From Sphingomonas changbaiensis NBRC 104936 (GTDB taxonomy: Bacteria > Pseudomonadota > Alphaproteobacteria > Sphingomonadales > Sphingomonadaceae), in the NCBI RefSeq assembly GCF_000974765.1, contig NZ_BBWU01000009.1, positions 1 through 40,167 of the forward strand: a stretch of DNA of 40,167 nt, read 5' to 3'. Each line of letters begins with the position of its first letter. Within the stretch, counting starts at the first letter, position 1. Positions 1 to 8,153 of the stretch are shown here, in pieces. The notes beneath the pieces were generated by a model that had not been told where the DNA came from, did no database searches, and saw nothing but the letters and a program-made list of their open reading frames with translations. Position numbers and translations under genes: made by a program.

Positions 1-73
1 GCGCCTTCCTTTTCCGCAGATTCTCCCGCAGCGCCGCGGCCAGTCGCCGCTCGCGTTCTTCGTCCTTGCCCAT
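1..73 (-). CDS. Small hypothetical protein, 5' part only
   Basis: The first 24 codons of a minus-strand gene that leaves the window at its left edge. It starts at the ATG whose complement is at 71-73 and begins MGKDEERERRLAAALRENL, followed by a basic stretch. It is very rich in Arg, Lys, Glu and Ala and probably helical. I do not assign a function. It points away from the tRNA gene that follows. Confidence 0.5.
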   Translation of the reverse strand, partial: MGKDEERERRLAAALRENLRKRKA

Positions 74-153
74 GGCGCTGCGCTAGCCCCGGCCGCAACG
101 CCTTGACAAGCTTCGCGCCCTCGCCCAAGTGCCCGCCTCGCCCGCGGGGCAGT

Positions 154-228
<75 letters not shown>

Positions 229-270
229 TTCTCCTTCCTATCGGAAGATCGGCCCGCTAGGTCTGCCGCC

Positions 271-2853
271 ATGGCAGACGTGCAGACCACCGCCGCGGCC
301 GCGCCGCAAGTCACCCGCCGCGAGGACTACACGCCGCCGGCGTGGCGCGTGCCGGAGATTGCGCTGGAGTTCGAGCTTGATCCCGCGCGCACGGTCGTGC
401 GCAGCCGAATGGAGGTGGAGCGCGCCGGGCCGGGGCCGCTCAGGCTCGATCATGGCCGGCAGGAGATCGTTGCCGTCCGCGTCGACGGCGCTCCGGCCGA
501 ATATCGCGACGAGGGCGGCAAGTTGGTCCTCGACCTGCCCCGGGACTCGCATGTGATCGAGACCGAATGCGTGGTCGTGCCCGAAGCGAATACCGAGCTG
601 ATGGGCCTCTACGCCTCGGGCGGGATGCTCTGCACGCAGTGCGAGGCCGAAGGTTTTCGCCGGATCACGCCATTCCCCGACCGGCCCGACGTGCTCAGCC
701 GCTATTCGGTGAAGATGACCGCCGACAAAACACGGTTTCCGGTGCTGCTCGCGAACGGCGACCGCTTCGGCAGCGGCGACCTGCCGGACGGCCGACATTG
801 GGCCGAATGGCGCGATCCGTTCTTCAAGCCCTGCTATTTGTTCGCGCTGGTCGCCGGCGACCTGAAGGCGAACCGCGACCATTTCACGACCATGTCCGGC
901 CGCCAGGTGGAGCTCGGCATCTGGGTGCGCGAGGCAGACCTGCCTAAGACCGCGCACGCGATGCAGGCCTTGAAGGATTCGATGGCCTGGGACGAGCGGA
1001 CCTATGGCCGCGAATATGATCTCGACGTGTTCAACATCGTCGCCGTCGCCGACTTCAACTTCGGCGCGATGGAAAACAAGGGCCTCAACATCTTCAATTC
1101 GCGCTACATTCTCGCCGACCCTGAGACGGCGACCGATGCCGATTACGATGCGATCGCGGCGGTCGTGGCGCACGAATATTTTCACAATTGGTCAGGCAAC
1201 CGCGTTACCTGTCGCGACTGGTTCCAGCTCTCGCTGAAGGAGGGACTGACCGTCTTTCGCGACCAGTCATTCTCGGCCGATCACGGCTCCGCGGCGGTCG
1301 AGCGGATCAACCAGGTGCGGATGCTCCGCGCATCCCAATTCCAGGAGGATGCGGGGCCGCTTGCCCATCCGGTGCGGCCCGATTCCTATATCGAGATCGG
1401 CAATTTCTACACCGCGACCGTCTACAACAAGGGCGCCGAGCTGATCCGGATGATGGCGACGATGCTGGGGCCGGAGCGTTACCGGCGCGGCACCGATCTT
1501 TACTTCGAGCGCCACGACGGCCAGGCGGTCACCTGCGACGATTTCGTCAAGGCAATGGAGGATGGCGGCGGCATCGACCTGTCGCAGTTCCGGCTGTGGT
1601 ACTCCCAGGCCGGGACGCCGAAAGTGAAGGCAACCGTGCGCCAGGACGGACGAGATGCGATCGTGTCGCTGGAGCAGACGGTCCCGCCGACCCCCGGCCA
1701 GTCCGACAAGAAGCCGATGCCGATTCCGCTGCGCATGGCGATGTTCGGCGGCGGAACCGGCTCCGTACAAGGTGAAGAGCGGCTGGTTGTGCTGGACGAA
1801 GCCAGGGCAGACGTGCGGTTCGAAGGCGTCGGGGAGCGGCCGGTGCTGTCGATCAACCGCGGCTTTTCCGCCCCGATCATCGTCGAGAGCGACCGGGGCG
1901 CGGCCGACCTTGCCCTGCTGTCGGCCCACGACGACGATCCGTTCGCGCGCTACGAGGCGCTGCAGCAGCTGATGCTCGACACCCTGATCGCACGGGTGGA
2001 GGCCGGCGTTGCCGATTTTGCGCCGGTGCTCGACGCAGTGCGGCTGACTGTCGAAAATCCGGCGCTGGACAAGGCCTTCATCGCCGAAGCCGTGCTGCCG
2101 CCGTCGGAAGCCTTTATCGGCGACCGGATGGCGAGCGTCGATCCCGAGGCGGTCCACCAGGCGCGCGAGGCGCTGCGGGCGGAGCTGGGGCGGCTGCTCG
2201 AAGGCCAGTGGCGCGCCGCCTATCTGGGCAGCGCGTCGAACCGCTTCGAGCTGACGCCGCCGGCGAAGGGCGCGCGGCGGCTACGGTCGATCGCGCTTGG
2301 CTTCCTGATGGCCGGAGGCGCCGAAGACGCGCCGGCCTTGGCCTGGGACCAGTTCCAGGGCGCGACCAACATGACCGATCGCCAGGGCGCGCTGACCGTG
2401 CTGGTCAGCAGCGATGCGCCGCAGCGGGAGGATGCGATCGCGGCCTTTTACGCGCGGCACAAGGACGATGCGCTGGTGCTCGACAAATGGTTCACGACCC
2501 AGGCGCTGTCGACGCGCGCGGACGCCCTCGATCAGGTGCTGAAGCTGGCGCAACATCCGGACTTCACGCTCACCAACCCGAACCGCGCGCGTTCGCTGGT
2601 CGGCGCCTTCTCCGCGAACCAGCGCGGCTTCCACAGCGGGGAGGGGGAGGGCTATCGCTTCCTCGCCGACAACATCCTCGCGCTAGACGCGATCAATCCG
2701 CAGACCGCCGCCAAGTTCGTCGCCCCGCTGGGCCGCTGGCGCCGGTTCGGCGAAACTCGCGGCGCGCTGATGCGCGCGGAACTGGAGCGCATCGTCGCCA
2801 AACCCGGCCTGTCGAAGGACGTTTTCGAGCAGGCGAGCAAGTCGCTGGCGTAA
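271..2853 (+). CDS. pepN: Aminopeptidase N (M1 family zinc metallopeptidase)
   Basis: A cytosolic zinc aminopeptidase that removes N-terminal residues from peptides. The M1 hallmarks are present: the exopeptidase motif GAMEN at residues 265-269, the zinc site HEYFH at 301-305 (H301, E302, H305), and the third zinc ligand E324 in KEGLT, 19 residues after H305 as usual. At 860 residues it matches the E. coli PepN type (about 870) with its C-terminal helical domain, and not the shorter leukotriene-A4-hydrolase type. The ATG at 271 lies 42 bp after the tRNA. No strong ribosome binding site is visible, but the N-terminal sequence reads as normal for the family. It ends with tandem stops (TAATAA) followed at once by an inverted repeat. 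Confidence 0.96.
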   Translation: MADVQTTAAAAPQVTRREDYTPPAWRVPEIALEFELDPARTVVRSRMEVERAGPGPLRLDHGRQEIVAVRVDGAPAEYRDEGGKLVLDLPRDSHVIETECVVVPEANTELMGLYASGGMLCTQCEAEGFRRITPFPDRPDVLSRYSVKMTADKTRFPVLLANGDRFGSGDLPDGRHWAEWRDPFFKPCYLFALVAGDLKANRDHFTTMSGRQVELGIWVREADLPKTAHAMQALKDSMAWDERTYGREYDLDVFNIVAVADFNFGAMENKGLNIFNSRYILADPETATDADYDAIAAVVAHEYFHNWSGNRVTCRDWFQLSLKEGLTVFRDQSFSADHGSAAVERINQVRMLRASQFQEDAGPLAHPVRPDSYIEIGNFYTATVYNKGAELIRMMATMLGPERYRRGTDLYFERHDGQAVTCDDFVKAMEDGGGIDLSQFRLWYSQAGTPKVKATVRQDGRDAIVSLEQTVPPTPGQSDKKPMPIPLRMAMFGGGTGSVQGEERLVVLDEARADVRFEGVGERPVLSINRGFSAPIIVESDRGAADLALLSAHDDDPFARYEALQQLMLDTLIARVEAGVADFAPVLDAVRLTVENPALDKAFIAEAVLPPSEAFIGDRMASVDPEAVHQAREALRAELGRLLEGQWRAAYLGSASNRFELTPPAKGARRLRSIALGFLMAGGAEDAPALAWDQFQGATNMTDRQGALTVLVSSDAPQREDAIAAFYARHKDDALVLDKWFTTQALSTRADALDQVLKLAQHPDFTLTNPNRARSLVGAFSANQRGFHSGEGEGYRFLADNILALDAINPQTAAKFVAPLGRWRRFGETRGALMRAELERIVAKPGLSKDVFEQASKSLA

Positions 2854-2856
2854 TAA

Positions 2857-2991
2857 CTCCTCCCCGGAACGGGGAGGGGGACCAGCCGAAGGCTGGTGGA
2901 GGGGGCGGTTCGGCGTAGAGCTCGCTGTTGCTCGCGACCCCTCCACCACGCCGCTTCGCGTCGCAGTCCCCCTCCCCGTTCCGGGGAGGAG
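2857..2991. repeat. Composite inverted repeat between convergent genes (C/T-arm family, subtype 1)
   Basis: The outer arms are reverse complements: CTCCTCCCCGGAACGGGGAG and onward from 2857 to 2881, and its mirror from 2967 to 2991. Each arm is itself a hairpin. Next to the left arm is GACCAGCCGAAGGCTGGTGGAGG. Equivalent motifs occur at 8021-8153. It fills the space between pepN and the convergent lipoprotein gene, so it may also end transcription in both directions. The first 17 bases of the left arm recur exactly at 40151-40167. Confidence 0.85.
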
Positions 2992-2995
2992 CTGG

Positions 2996-3586
2996 CTACT
3001 TCACCCAATCCGCGACTTCCGCCGCGACCTGGTTCGCTGCCTGGTTCAGCGCGGCGCCGACGGCCTGCGCTTCGATCTCCGAAACCGGCACCCGCGCTTC
3101 GAAGCGGCGGGTGCGGATGTCGGTGCCGCGCGCCATCACCGCGTCGAACACGACGACTGCCTGTTGCGGGCTCGCGTCGACGCCGAAGCGGAGCAATTGC
3201 CCCGAAACCCGCGTGCCGGGATCGATCGCGAATTGGCGGCCGGACAGCACGGGGTGACCCGTCCTGGCCTCGATCGTCTCGCCGAGCAGGCGCGCGAACA
3301 GCCGGTTCGGCGCCTCGGTCCACTGCGCATCCTTCACATAGGCGAGCGAGGTCGGCGTCGCCTGCACCGGGATGCGATTGGTGTTCAAATCGGCAGGGAT
3401 GCTCGGCCACAGCACGGTGATTGCCTCGCCCGTGCCGATCGTCTGCGCGGTCCCCGGCGCGACCGTCTGGGCCGGGGTGAGCGTCAGCAGCCGATCCGGC
3501 GGCTTGGCGCCGAAGCTGATGCAGCCGGACAGGGCAAGAGCCGCGATCACGGCCAACGAACGGAGCTTGATCATCTGCTGCCTCAT
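2996..3586 (-). CDS. ABC-type transport auxiliary lipoprotein (PqiC/YmbA-like), last gene of the mla-type operon
   Basis: A predicted outer-membrane lipoprotein of 196 residues. The N terminus has a short basic start, a hydrophobic run and the lipobox LALSGC, so it should be cleaved and lipidated at that Cys. The rest resembles the auxiliary lipoproteins that accompany MCE-type lipid transporters, with a C-terminal stretch of the type found in PqiC (SEIEAQAVGAALNQA). The ATG at 3586 overlaps the mlaD stop codon as ATGA, which implies coupled translation. A second in-frame ATG at 3574 (MIKLRS) is also possible. By position and family it probably docks the MlaD-type protein to the outer membrane. 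Confidence 0.85.
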   Translation of the reverse strand: MRQQMIKLRSLAVIAALALSGCISFGAKPPDRLLTLTPAQTVAPGTAQTIGTGEAITVLWPSIPADLNTNRIPVQATPTSLAYVKDAQWTEAPNRLFARLLGETIEARTGHPVLSGRQFAIDPGTRVSGQLLRFGVDASPQQAVVVFDAVMARGTDIRTRRFEARVPVSEIEAQAVGAALNQAANQVAAEVADWVK

Positions 3587-4524
3587 TTCGGCTCGTAATC
3601 CGGAAGCTTCTTGCTGCCGACGAGCGAGCCGGCACCGCCCTGGTTCAGCCGGTCGGCAACGCCGCTCAGCGCCTCGGCCATGTCGCGCAGGTCGTGCACC
3701 AGCAGGCCGACTTCGGGCAGGGTCTGCTTCGAGAAGGCCTGCACGCCCGGGCGCGCGTCCTTCAGCACGGCATCCAGATTGTCCATCGAGCTGCGCGCGC
3801 GGGCGACCGTTTCGCGCAGGTCGATCAGCAGCGGACGGCCCTGTTGGTCGAGCAGCTGGTTGGTGGTGCCGGCAAGCTTTCCGATCTGCTCGGCCGCATC
3901 GCCGGCCTGCTTGACCGCGATCCGCGTCTCGGCGAGCGTCGCGGCGATCTCTGGCCCCCGGTCGGCCAGGCTGCCGCTCAGCCGGTCGACATTCTTCAGG
4001 ATGCTCGCAATCGAGGCCTGGTTGCGATCCGAGAGCAGCAGGGTGAGCCGCTCGGTCAGCGTCGATAATCGCTCGAGCAGCTGCGGCGCGCTGTTAAGCA
4101 GCGCACCCAGGCCTCCCGCCTTGGTGGGAATGACCGGCGCGCCGGCGGGTCCGATCTCGGTGATCGGCGGATTGCCCTTCTGCGCGCCTTCCAGAAGCAG
4201 CGTCGACACGCCGGTGAAGCTGCCCTGGATCGTCGCCGTGGTGCCGACCAGCACCGGCACGTCCTCCCCGATCGAGATGCGGACGCGGACGAAATTCGGA
4301 TCGTCCTTCCAGATCTTGATATCCTGCACCTGGCCGACCGGCACGCCGCGATAGCTGACGCTGGACCCCTTGGCCAAACCCTCGACCGATTGCTTGAAGA
4401 AGATGTCGTACACCTTCTGGTTGGTGTCCGAGACGCGGGCCAGCCAGACGGTGAACACCGCCGCGGCCAGCAGCAGGATCAGCACCACCGATCCGACCAG
4501 GACGTGGTTCGAACGGGTTTCCAT
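3583..4524 (-). CDS. mlaD: MlaD-family (MCE domain) lipid-transport protein
   Basis: A periplasmic substrate-binding subunit of a phospholipid-type ABC transporter. It has 313 residues: a short cytoplasmic start (METRSNHV), one membrane anchor (about 8-28), one MCE domain (about 35-120, with SYRGVPVGQVQDI), then a long helical C-terminal part with repeated heptad-like patterns (about 150-300). This single-MCE form with a helical tail is typical of MlaD-type proteins. The start shares one base with the mlaF stop (TGATG), and the stop overlaps the lipoprotein start. The substrate is inferred from the family. Confidence 0.92.
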   Translation of the reverse strand: METRSNHVLVGSVVLILLLAAAVFTVWLARVSDTNQKVYDIFFKQSVEGLAKGSSVSYRGVPVGQVQDIKIWKDDPNFVRVRISIGEDVPVLVGTTATIQGSFTGVSTLLLEGAQKGNPPITEIGPAGAPVIPTKAGGLGALLNSAPQLLERLSTLTERLTLLLSDRNQASIASILKNVDRLSGSLADRGPEIAATLAETRIAVKQAGDAAEQIGKLAGTTNQLLDQQGRPLLIDLRETVARARSSMDNLDAVLKDARPGVQAFSKQTLPEVGLLVHDLRDMAEALSGVADRLNQGGAGSLVGSKKLPDYEPK

Positions 4525-5324
4525 CAGCGCGTCACCTCAGCTTCTTTCTGTCGCTCTTCGGTGGCCGCCGCCATCCGCCCGCGCGGTCCGTTGAAATATT
4601 CCTGAATCCACGGATGGTCCAATGCCAATAGTTCCGGGATCGTTCCAACCGCGATCACTTTCTTGTCGGCCAGCACGGCGACGCGGTCGCAGATCGCATA
4701 CAGCGTGTCGAGGTCATGGGTGATCAGGAACACGGTCAGGCCCAGCGTGTCGCGCAGGCCCTTGGTCAGTTCATCGAAATGGGCGGCCGCGATCGGATCG
4801 AGGCCCGCGGTCGGCTCGTCGAGGAACAGCAGCTCCGGATCGAGCGCCAGCGCGCGGGCGATGCCGGCACGCTTGCGCATCCCGCCGGACAGTTCGGCCG
4901 GATATTTGGGCCCCGCATCGGGCGGCAGGCCGGTCATCACCACCTTGTATGCGGCGATCTCGTTCAGCAGCTGTTGGCTCAGATCGGGATAGAATTCGCG
5001 CAGCGGCACCTGGACGTTTTCGGCGACGGTCAGCGTCGAAAACAGCGCGCCGCCCTGGAACAGCACGCCCCAGCGTTTGCGGACCTCGACCGTCTCGGCT
5101 TCGTCGCGGCCGATGATCGGTTCGCCGAAGACCTCGATCTCGCCCGCGTCCGGCGTCTGCAGGCCGATGATCGACCGCATCAGCACCGACTTGCCGGTGC
5201 CGGAGCCGCCGACCACGCCCAGGATTTCGCCCCGATAGACGTCGAGATTCAGGTCCTCATGCACGACCTGGTCGCCAAAGCAGTTCTTGAGGCCGCGCAC
5301 GCGAATGACAGGCTCGTCGCTCAT
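4524..5324 (-). CDS. mlaF: ABC transporter ATP-binding protein (MlaF type)
   Basis: The ATPase subunit of the Mla-type lipid transporter, 266 residues. The Walker A motif is GGSGTGKS, the signature is LSGGMRKR, Walker B is LLFLDEPTAGLDP, and the switch histidine is in LITHDLD. LSGGMRKR followed by AGIARAL is the form usual in MlaF/Mkl ATPases. It energises movement of lipid through MlaE and MlaD. Its ATG overlaps the mlaE stop as ATGA, and its stop shares a base with the mlaD start. Confidence 0.95.
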   Translation of the reverse strand: MSDEPVIRVRGLKNCFGDQVVHEDLNLDVYRGEILGVVGGSGTGKSVLMRSIIGLQTPDAGEIEVFGEPIIGRDEAETVEVRKRWGVLFQGGALFSTLTVAENVQVPLREFYPDLSQQLLNEIAAYKVVMTGLPPDAGPKYPAELSGGMRKRAGIARALALDPELLFLDEPTAGLDPIAAAHFDELTKGLRDTLGLTVFLITHDLDTLYAICDRVAVLADKKVIAVGTIPELLALDHPWIQEYFNGPRGRMAAATEERQKEAEVTR

Positions 5325-6430
5325 ATCCAGCCGATCCGTTCGAAGAAGACGGCGAAGAAGGCGTCAATCACGATCACCAGGAAGATCGCCTGCACGACCG
5401 CGGCAGTGGTACGTAGCCCGACCTGCTCGGCATCCCCTTCGACCTGCATGCCTTGGAAGCAGCCGGTCAGCGCGATGATCGCCCCGAACACCGGCGCCTT
5501 GACGAGCCCCACCCACAAATCGGTGATCGGCACCACTTCGCGCAGCCGCGTCACGAAAGTAACCGGCGGGATGTCCAACGAAATCCAGCAGAAGATGCCG
5601 CCGCCGACGATCGCGATCACCGACGCGTAGAAGCCGAGCAGCGGCATCATCACGACCGCGGCGAGCACGCGCGGCAGCACCAGCGCTTCCATCGGCGAGA
5701 CGCCTATCGTGCGCATCGCGTCGATCTCCTCGGTCAGCTTCATCGTGCCGATCTGGGCGGCGAAGGCGGAGCCGGAGCGGCCGGCGACCATGATCGCCGT
5801 CATCAGCACGCCAAGCTCTCTCAAGGTGATGCGGCCGATCAGGTTGATCGTCAGGAACTCCGCGCCGAATTGCTGGAGCTGCACCGCGCCCTGCTGCGCG
5901 ATGACGATGCCGATCAGAAAGCTCATCAGCCCGATGATGCCGAGCGCGGAGACGCCGACCACTTCGAAACGCTGGATGACCGCGTTCCAGCGGAAGCGGC
6001 GCGGATGCGTCATCACCTCGAAGATCGAGACGATCATGCCGCCAAAGAATCCGAGCAGGCCCAGCAGGGTGCGGCCGGCCTGCGCGACCGCGGCGCCCAC
6101 TTCCTCGAGCACGCGGTAGAAAGACGGCACCGGATCGGGCCGCATCCGCACCGGCTGGTCGGCGCGGTCGACTTCGGCGATCAGGCGTTCGGCATCTTCG
6201 CTGGCGCCTTCGATGCTGGCGTCATGCTCACGGGCAAAGCGGCGCACGATCCAGGCGCCGATCGTGTCGATCCGCTCGGCGCCGCTCAGATCGACGGACC
6301 GGACAGGGCCTTCGATCGCGCCAAGCCGGTCGGGCAAATCGCGCACCTGGGCGAGCGTCAGCGCGCCCGAAAACCGGACAACGCGCCCGCCGGCGTCACT
6401 CTCCTCGACGAAATCGGCAGGCGCATCCAT
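5321..6430 (-). CDS. mlaE: MlaE-family permease with N-terminal STAS domain
   Basis: The inner-membrane permease of the lipid ABC transporter. The first 100 or so residues are soluble and read as a STAS domain (VVRFSGALTLAQVRDL, then VDLSGAERIDTIGAWIV), the role played by separate MlaB in E. coli. Residues from about 115 form the MlaE permease, with several membrane segments and the conserved stretch AGRSGSAFAAQIGTMKLTEE. I chose the ATG at 6430 (369 residues, MDAPADF). An upstream TTG at 6466 would add 12 residues. It is the first gene of a four-gene unit with overlapping reading frames. No mlaC is present, as is common where a PqiC-like lipoprotein is encoded instead. Confidence 0.92.
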   Translation of the reverse strand: MDAPADFVEESDAGGRVVRFSGALTLAQVRDLPDRLGAIEGPVRSVDLSGAERIDTIGAWIVRRFAREHDASIEGASEDAERLIAEVDRADQPVRMRPDPVPSFYRVLEEVGAAVAQAGRTLLGLLGFFGGMIVSIFEVMTHPRRFRWNAVIQRFEVVGVSALGIIGLMSFLIGIVIAQQGAVQLQQFGAEFLTINLIGRITLRELGVLMTAIMVAGRSGSAFAAQIGTMKLTEEIDAMRTIGVSPMEALVLPRVLAAVVMMPLLGFYASVIAIVGGGIFCWISLDIPPVTFVTRLREVVPITDLWVGLVKAPVFGAIIALTGCFQGMQVEGDAEQVGLRTTAAVVQAIFLVIVIDAFFAVFFERIGWI

Positions 6431-6482
6431 CTCGTTACCAGTGCGAGATAATCCCGCGAGGAGCAAGACGTTCCAATCGCTT

Positions 6483-6630
6483 CCTCTCCCTTGAGGGGAG
6501 AGGAACAGCGGAGCTTAGCCGCGCAGCGGCTTAGCGCAGCTAGGAGAGGGTGGTTGGCGCTGTGCCACAGGAACCCTCTCCCCGCTCGGCCCCGCAGGGC
6601 CGAGTCGCCCTCTCCCCTGAAGGGAAAGGG
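6483..6630. repeat. Composite inverted repeat (C/T-arm family, subtype 2)
   Basis: The left arm CCTCTCCCTTGAGGGGAGAG (6483-6503) and the right arm (6608-6630) can pair, and each is a hairpin on its own. Next to the right arm is CCCCGCTCGGCCCCGCAGGG and then CCGAGTCGCCCTCTCC. In reverse orientation this is the same GGGCGACTCG...CGAGCGGGG module seen at 17221-17253 and 27269-27303. It lies between two minus-strand genes and fills most of the gap. Confidence 0.8.
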
Positions 6631-6635
6631 ATGAT

Positions 6636-7949
6636 TTAAACCGCCGCCAGTGCCTGGTCGAAATCGGCGATCAGATCGTCCGCGTCCTCGACGCCGATCG
6701 AGATGCGGACGAGGTTGTCGGTGATCCCCAGCGCCTGCTTGCGCGCTTCGGGGACGGAGAGGTGAGTCATCCCGGCCGGGTGCGACGCCAGCGTCTCGGT
6801 CCCGCCCAGGCTCACCGCCAGCTTCGCGATCTTCAGCGCGTCGAGGAAGCGGAACGCTTCTGCCTCGCCGCCCTTCAGGAACAGCGAGAAGGTAGAGCCG
6901 GCGCCGGTGCAGTGGCGCTTGTAGATGTCTGCCTGACGGTCGCCTTCCAGGAAGCCGAGATAGCCGACATGCTCGACCTTCGGATGGTCGCGCAGGAAAG
7001 CGCAGACCTTGGCCGCATTCTCGCCGGCGCGGGTCATGCGGAGCTCCAGTGTCTCCAGCGAGCGCAGCAGCATCCATGCGGTGTTCGGGTCGGTGATCGT
7101 GCCGATCGTGTTGCGCATCAGCCGGATCGGATCGATCAGCGCCTTCTTGCCGACCACGCCGCCCGCGACCAGGTCGCTATGGCCGCCGGCATATTTGGTG
7201 AGCGAATAGACGACCAGGTCGGCGCCGTGCTTCAGCGGCTGCTGCCACAGCGGCCCGAGGAAGGTGTTGTCGATCGCGATCGGGGGCGCATCCGGGCCCG
7301 TGCCGAAGATCGCATCGCGGCTCGCCGCGACCGCTTCCACGTCCACGAGCGCGTTGGTCGGGTTCGCGGGGCTTTCGAGATAGATCAGCGAGACGCTGCC
7401 GGCCGCTGCCTTCTTCATCACCGCATCGATTTCCTCACGCGTGGCGCCGGCGGGAAAATCGAGGAAGTTGACGCCGAAGCGACCGAGAATCCGGGCGATC
7501 AGCGTTTCGGTCGCGGCGTACAGCGGCCCCGAGTGAATGATCGTGTCGCCGGGCTTCACGGTCGCGAGCAGCAGCGTCGCGATCGCCGACATGCCCGAGG
7601 AGAAAGACAGCGCGTCCTCGGCATCTTCCCAGACGCTCAGGCGATCCTCCAGGATTTCCTGGTTCGGGCCGTTGAAACGCGAATAGACCAGTCCCTCGGC
7701 GCCGCCGGGGCGCTTGCCGGTCACGCCTTCGAAATGGCGTTTGCCGGCGGCCGCATTCTCGAAAACGAATGTGGAGGTGAGGAAGATCGGCGGCTTCAGC
7801 GAGCCTTCCGACAGCATCGGATCATAGCCGTGCCCCATCATCAGCGTCGATGGCTTCAGCTTGCGGCCGTTGATCGTATCGATATCCGGCTTGGGCTTGC
7901 GCCGCGGGGTGGCGCCGGTCAGCTGGGCTTCGGTTTCCTTGGTCGGCAT
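6636..7949 (-). CDS. Cystathionine gamma-synthase family PLP enzyme
   Basis: A PLP-dependent trans-sulfuration enzyme of the Cys/Met metabolism family (437 residues). The PLP lysine is K252 in YSLTKYAGGHSD, the aspartate that pairs with the pyridine nitrogen is D227 in AIDNTF, and YSRF at 89-92 corresponds to the phosphate-contacting YSR motif. Family members act as cystathionine synthases, cystathionine lyases or methionine gamma-lyases, and the sequence alone does not separate these. The N terminus is about 40 residues longer than usual. I chose the ATG at 7949 because GGAG lies 6 bases upstream. A TTG at 7961 overlaps that site and is less likely. Confidence 0.9.
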   Translation of the reverse strand: MPTKETEAQLTGATPRRKPKPDIDTINGRKLKPSTLMMGHGYDPMLSEGSLKPPIFLTSTFVFENAAAGKRHFEGVTGKRPGGAEGLVYSRFNGPNQEILEDRLSVWEDAEDALSFSSGMSAIATLLLATVKPGDTIIHSGPLYAATETLIARILGRFGVNFLDFPAGATREEIDAVMKKAAAGSVSLIYLESPANPTNALVDVEAVAASRDAIFGTGPDAPPIAIDNTFLGPLWQQPLKHGADLVVYSLTKYAGGHSDLVAGGVVGKKALIDPIRLMRNTIGTITDPNTAWMLLRSLETLELRMTRAGENAAKVCAFLRDHPKVEHVGYLGFLEGDRQADIYKRHCTGAGSTFSLFLKGGEAEAFRFLDALKIAKLAVSLGGTETLASHPAGMTHLSVPEARKQALGITDNLVRISIGVEDADDLIADFDQALAAV

Positions 7950-7987
7950 TCCTGACTCCAAATTTGGGTGTTGCGGCCACCCCTACT

Positions 7988-8013
7988 CCGTTCGGGCCGA
8001 GCTTGTCGAAGCC
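7988..8013. repeat. Half-element of a palindromic sphingomonad-type repeat
   Basis: CCGTTCGGGCCGAGCTTGTC followed by GAAGCC. It begins with the same CCGTTCG as the palindromic elements at 10486, 16686 and 20951 and has the same spacing to a GTCGA core, but no second arm follows. It lies just upstream of the trans-sulfuration gene start. Confidence 0.45.
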
Positions 8014-8020
8014 TTCTAAA

Positions 8021-8153
8021 ATCCTCCCCTGCAAGGGGAGGGGGACCGCCGCGAAGCGGTGGTGGAGGGGTGTCACCGTTCGAGATTTATTCTCGACCGC
8101 CGACACCCCTCCGTCAGCCCTTCGGGCTGCCACCTCCCCTCTAAGGGGAGGAT
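8021..8153. repeat. Composite inverted repeat overlapping the 3' end of pgeF (C/T-arm family, subtype 1)
   Basis: The left arm ATCCTCCCCTGCAAGGGGAG (8021-8041) mirrors the right arm (8133-8153). The inner module GGGGACCGCCGCGAAGCGGT, followed by GGTGGAGGGG, matches the one at 2875-2906 in design. The right arm runs into the end of pgeF: the last sense codons and the TAG stop (8141-8143) are inside it. Confidence 0.85.

Noticed and set aside
1267-2157. Long open frames on the minus strand across pepN, and similar ones antisense to ubiB (21641-23578), parE (27450-29384) and topA (14001-15473)
   Set aside because: Arg/His/Asp-rich translations with no family motif, opposite genes with complete catalytic motifs. 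They result from high G/C codon bias.
7950-8020. A possible SAM riboswitch ahead of the trans-sulfuration gene
   Set aside because: The leader is short and taken up by repeat sequence. I could not find a SAM-II or other aptamer pattern.
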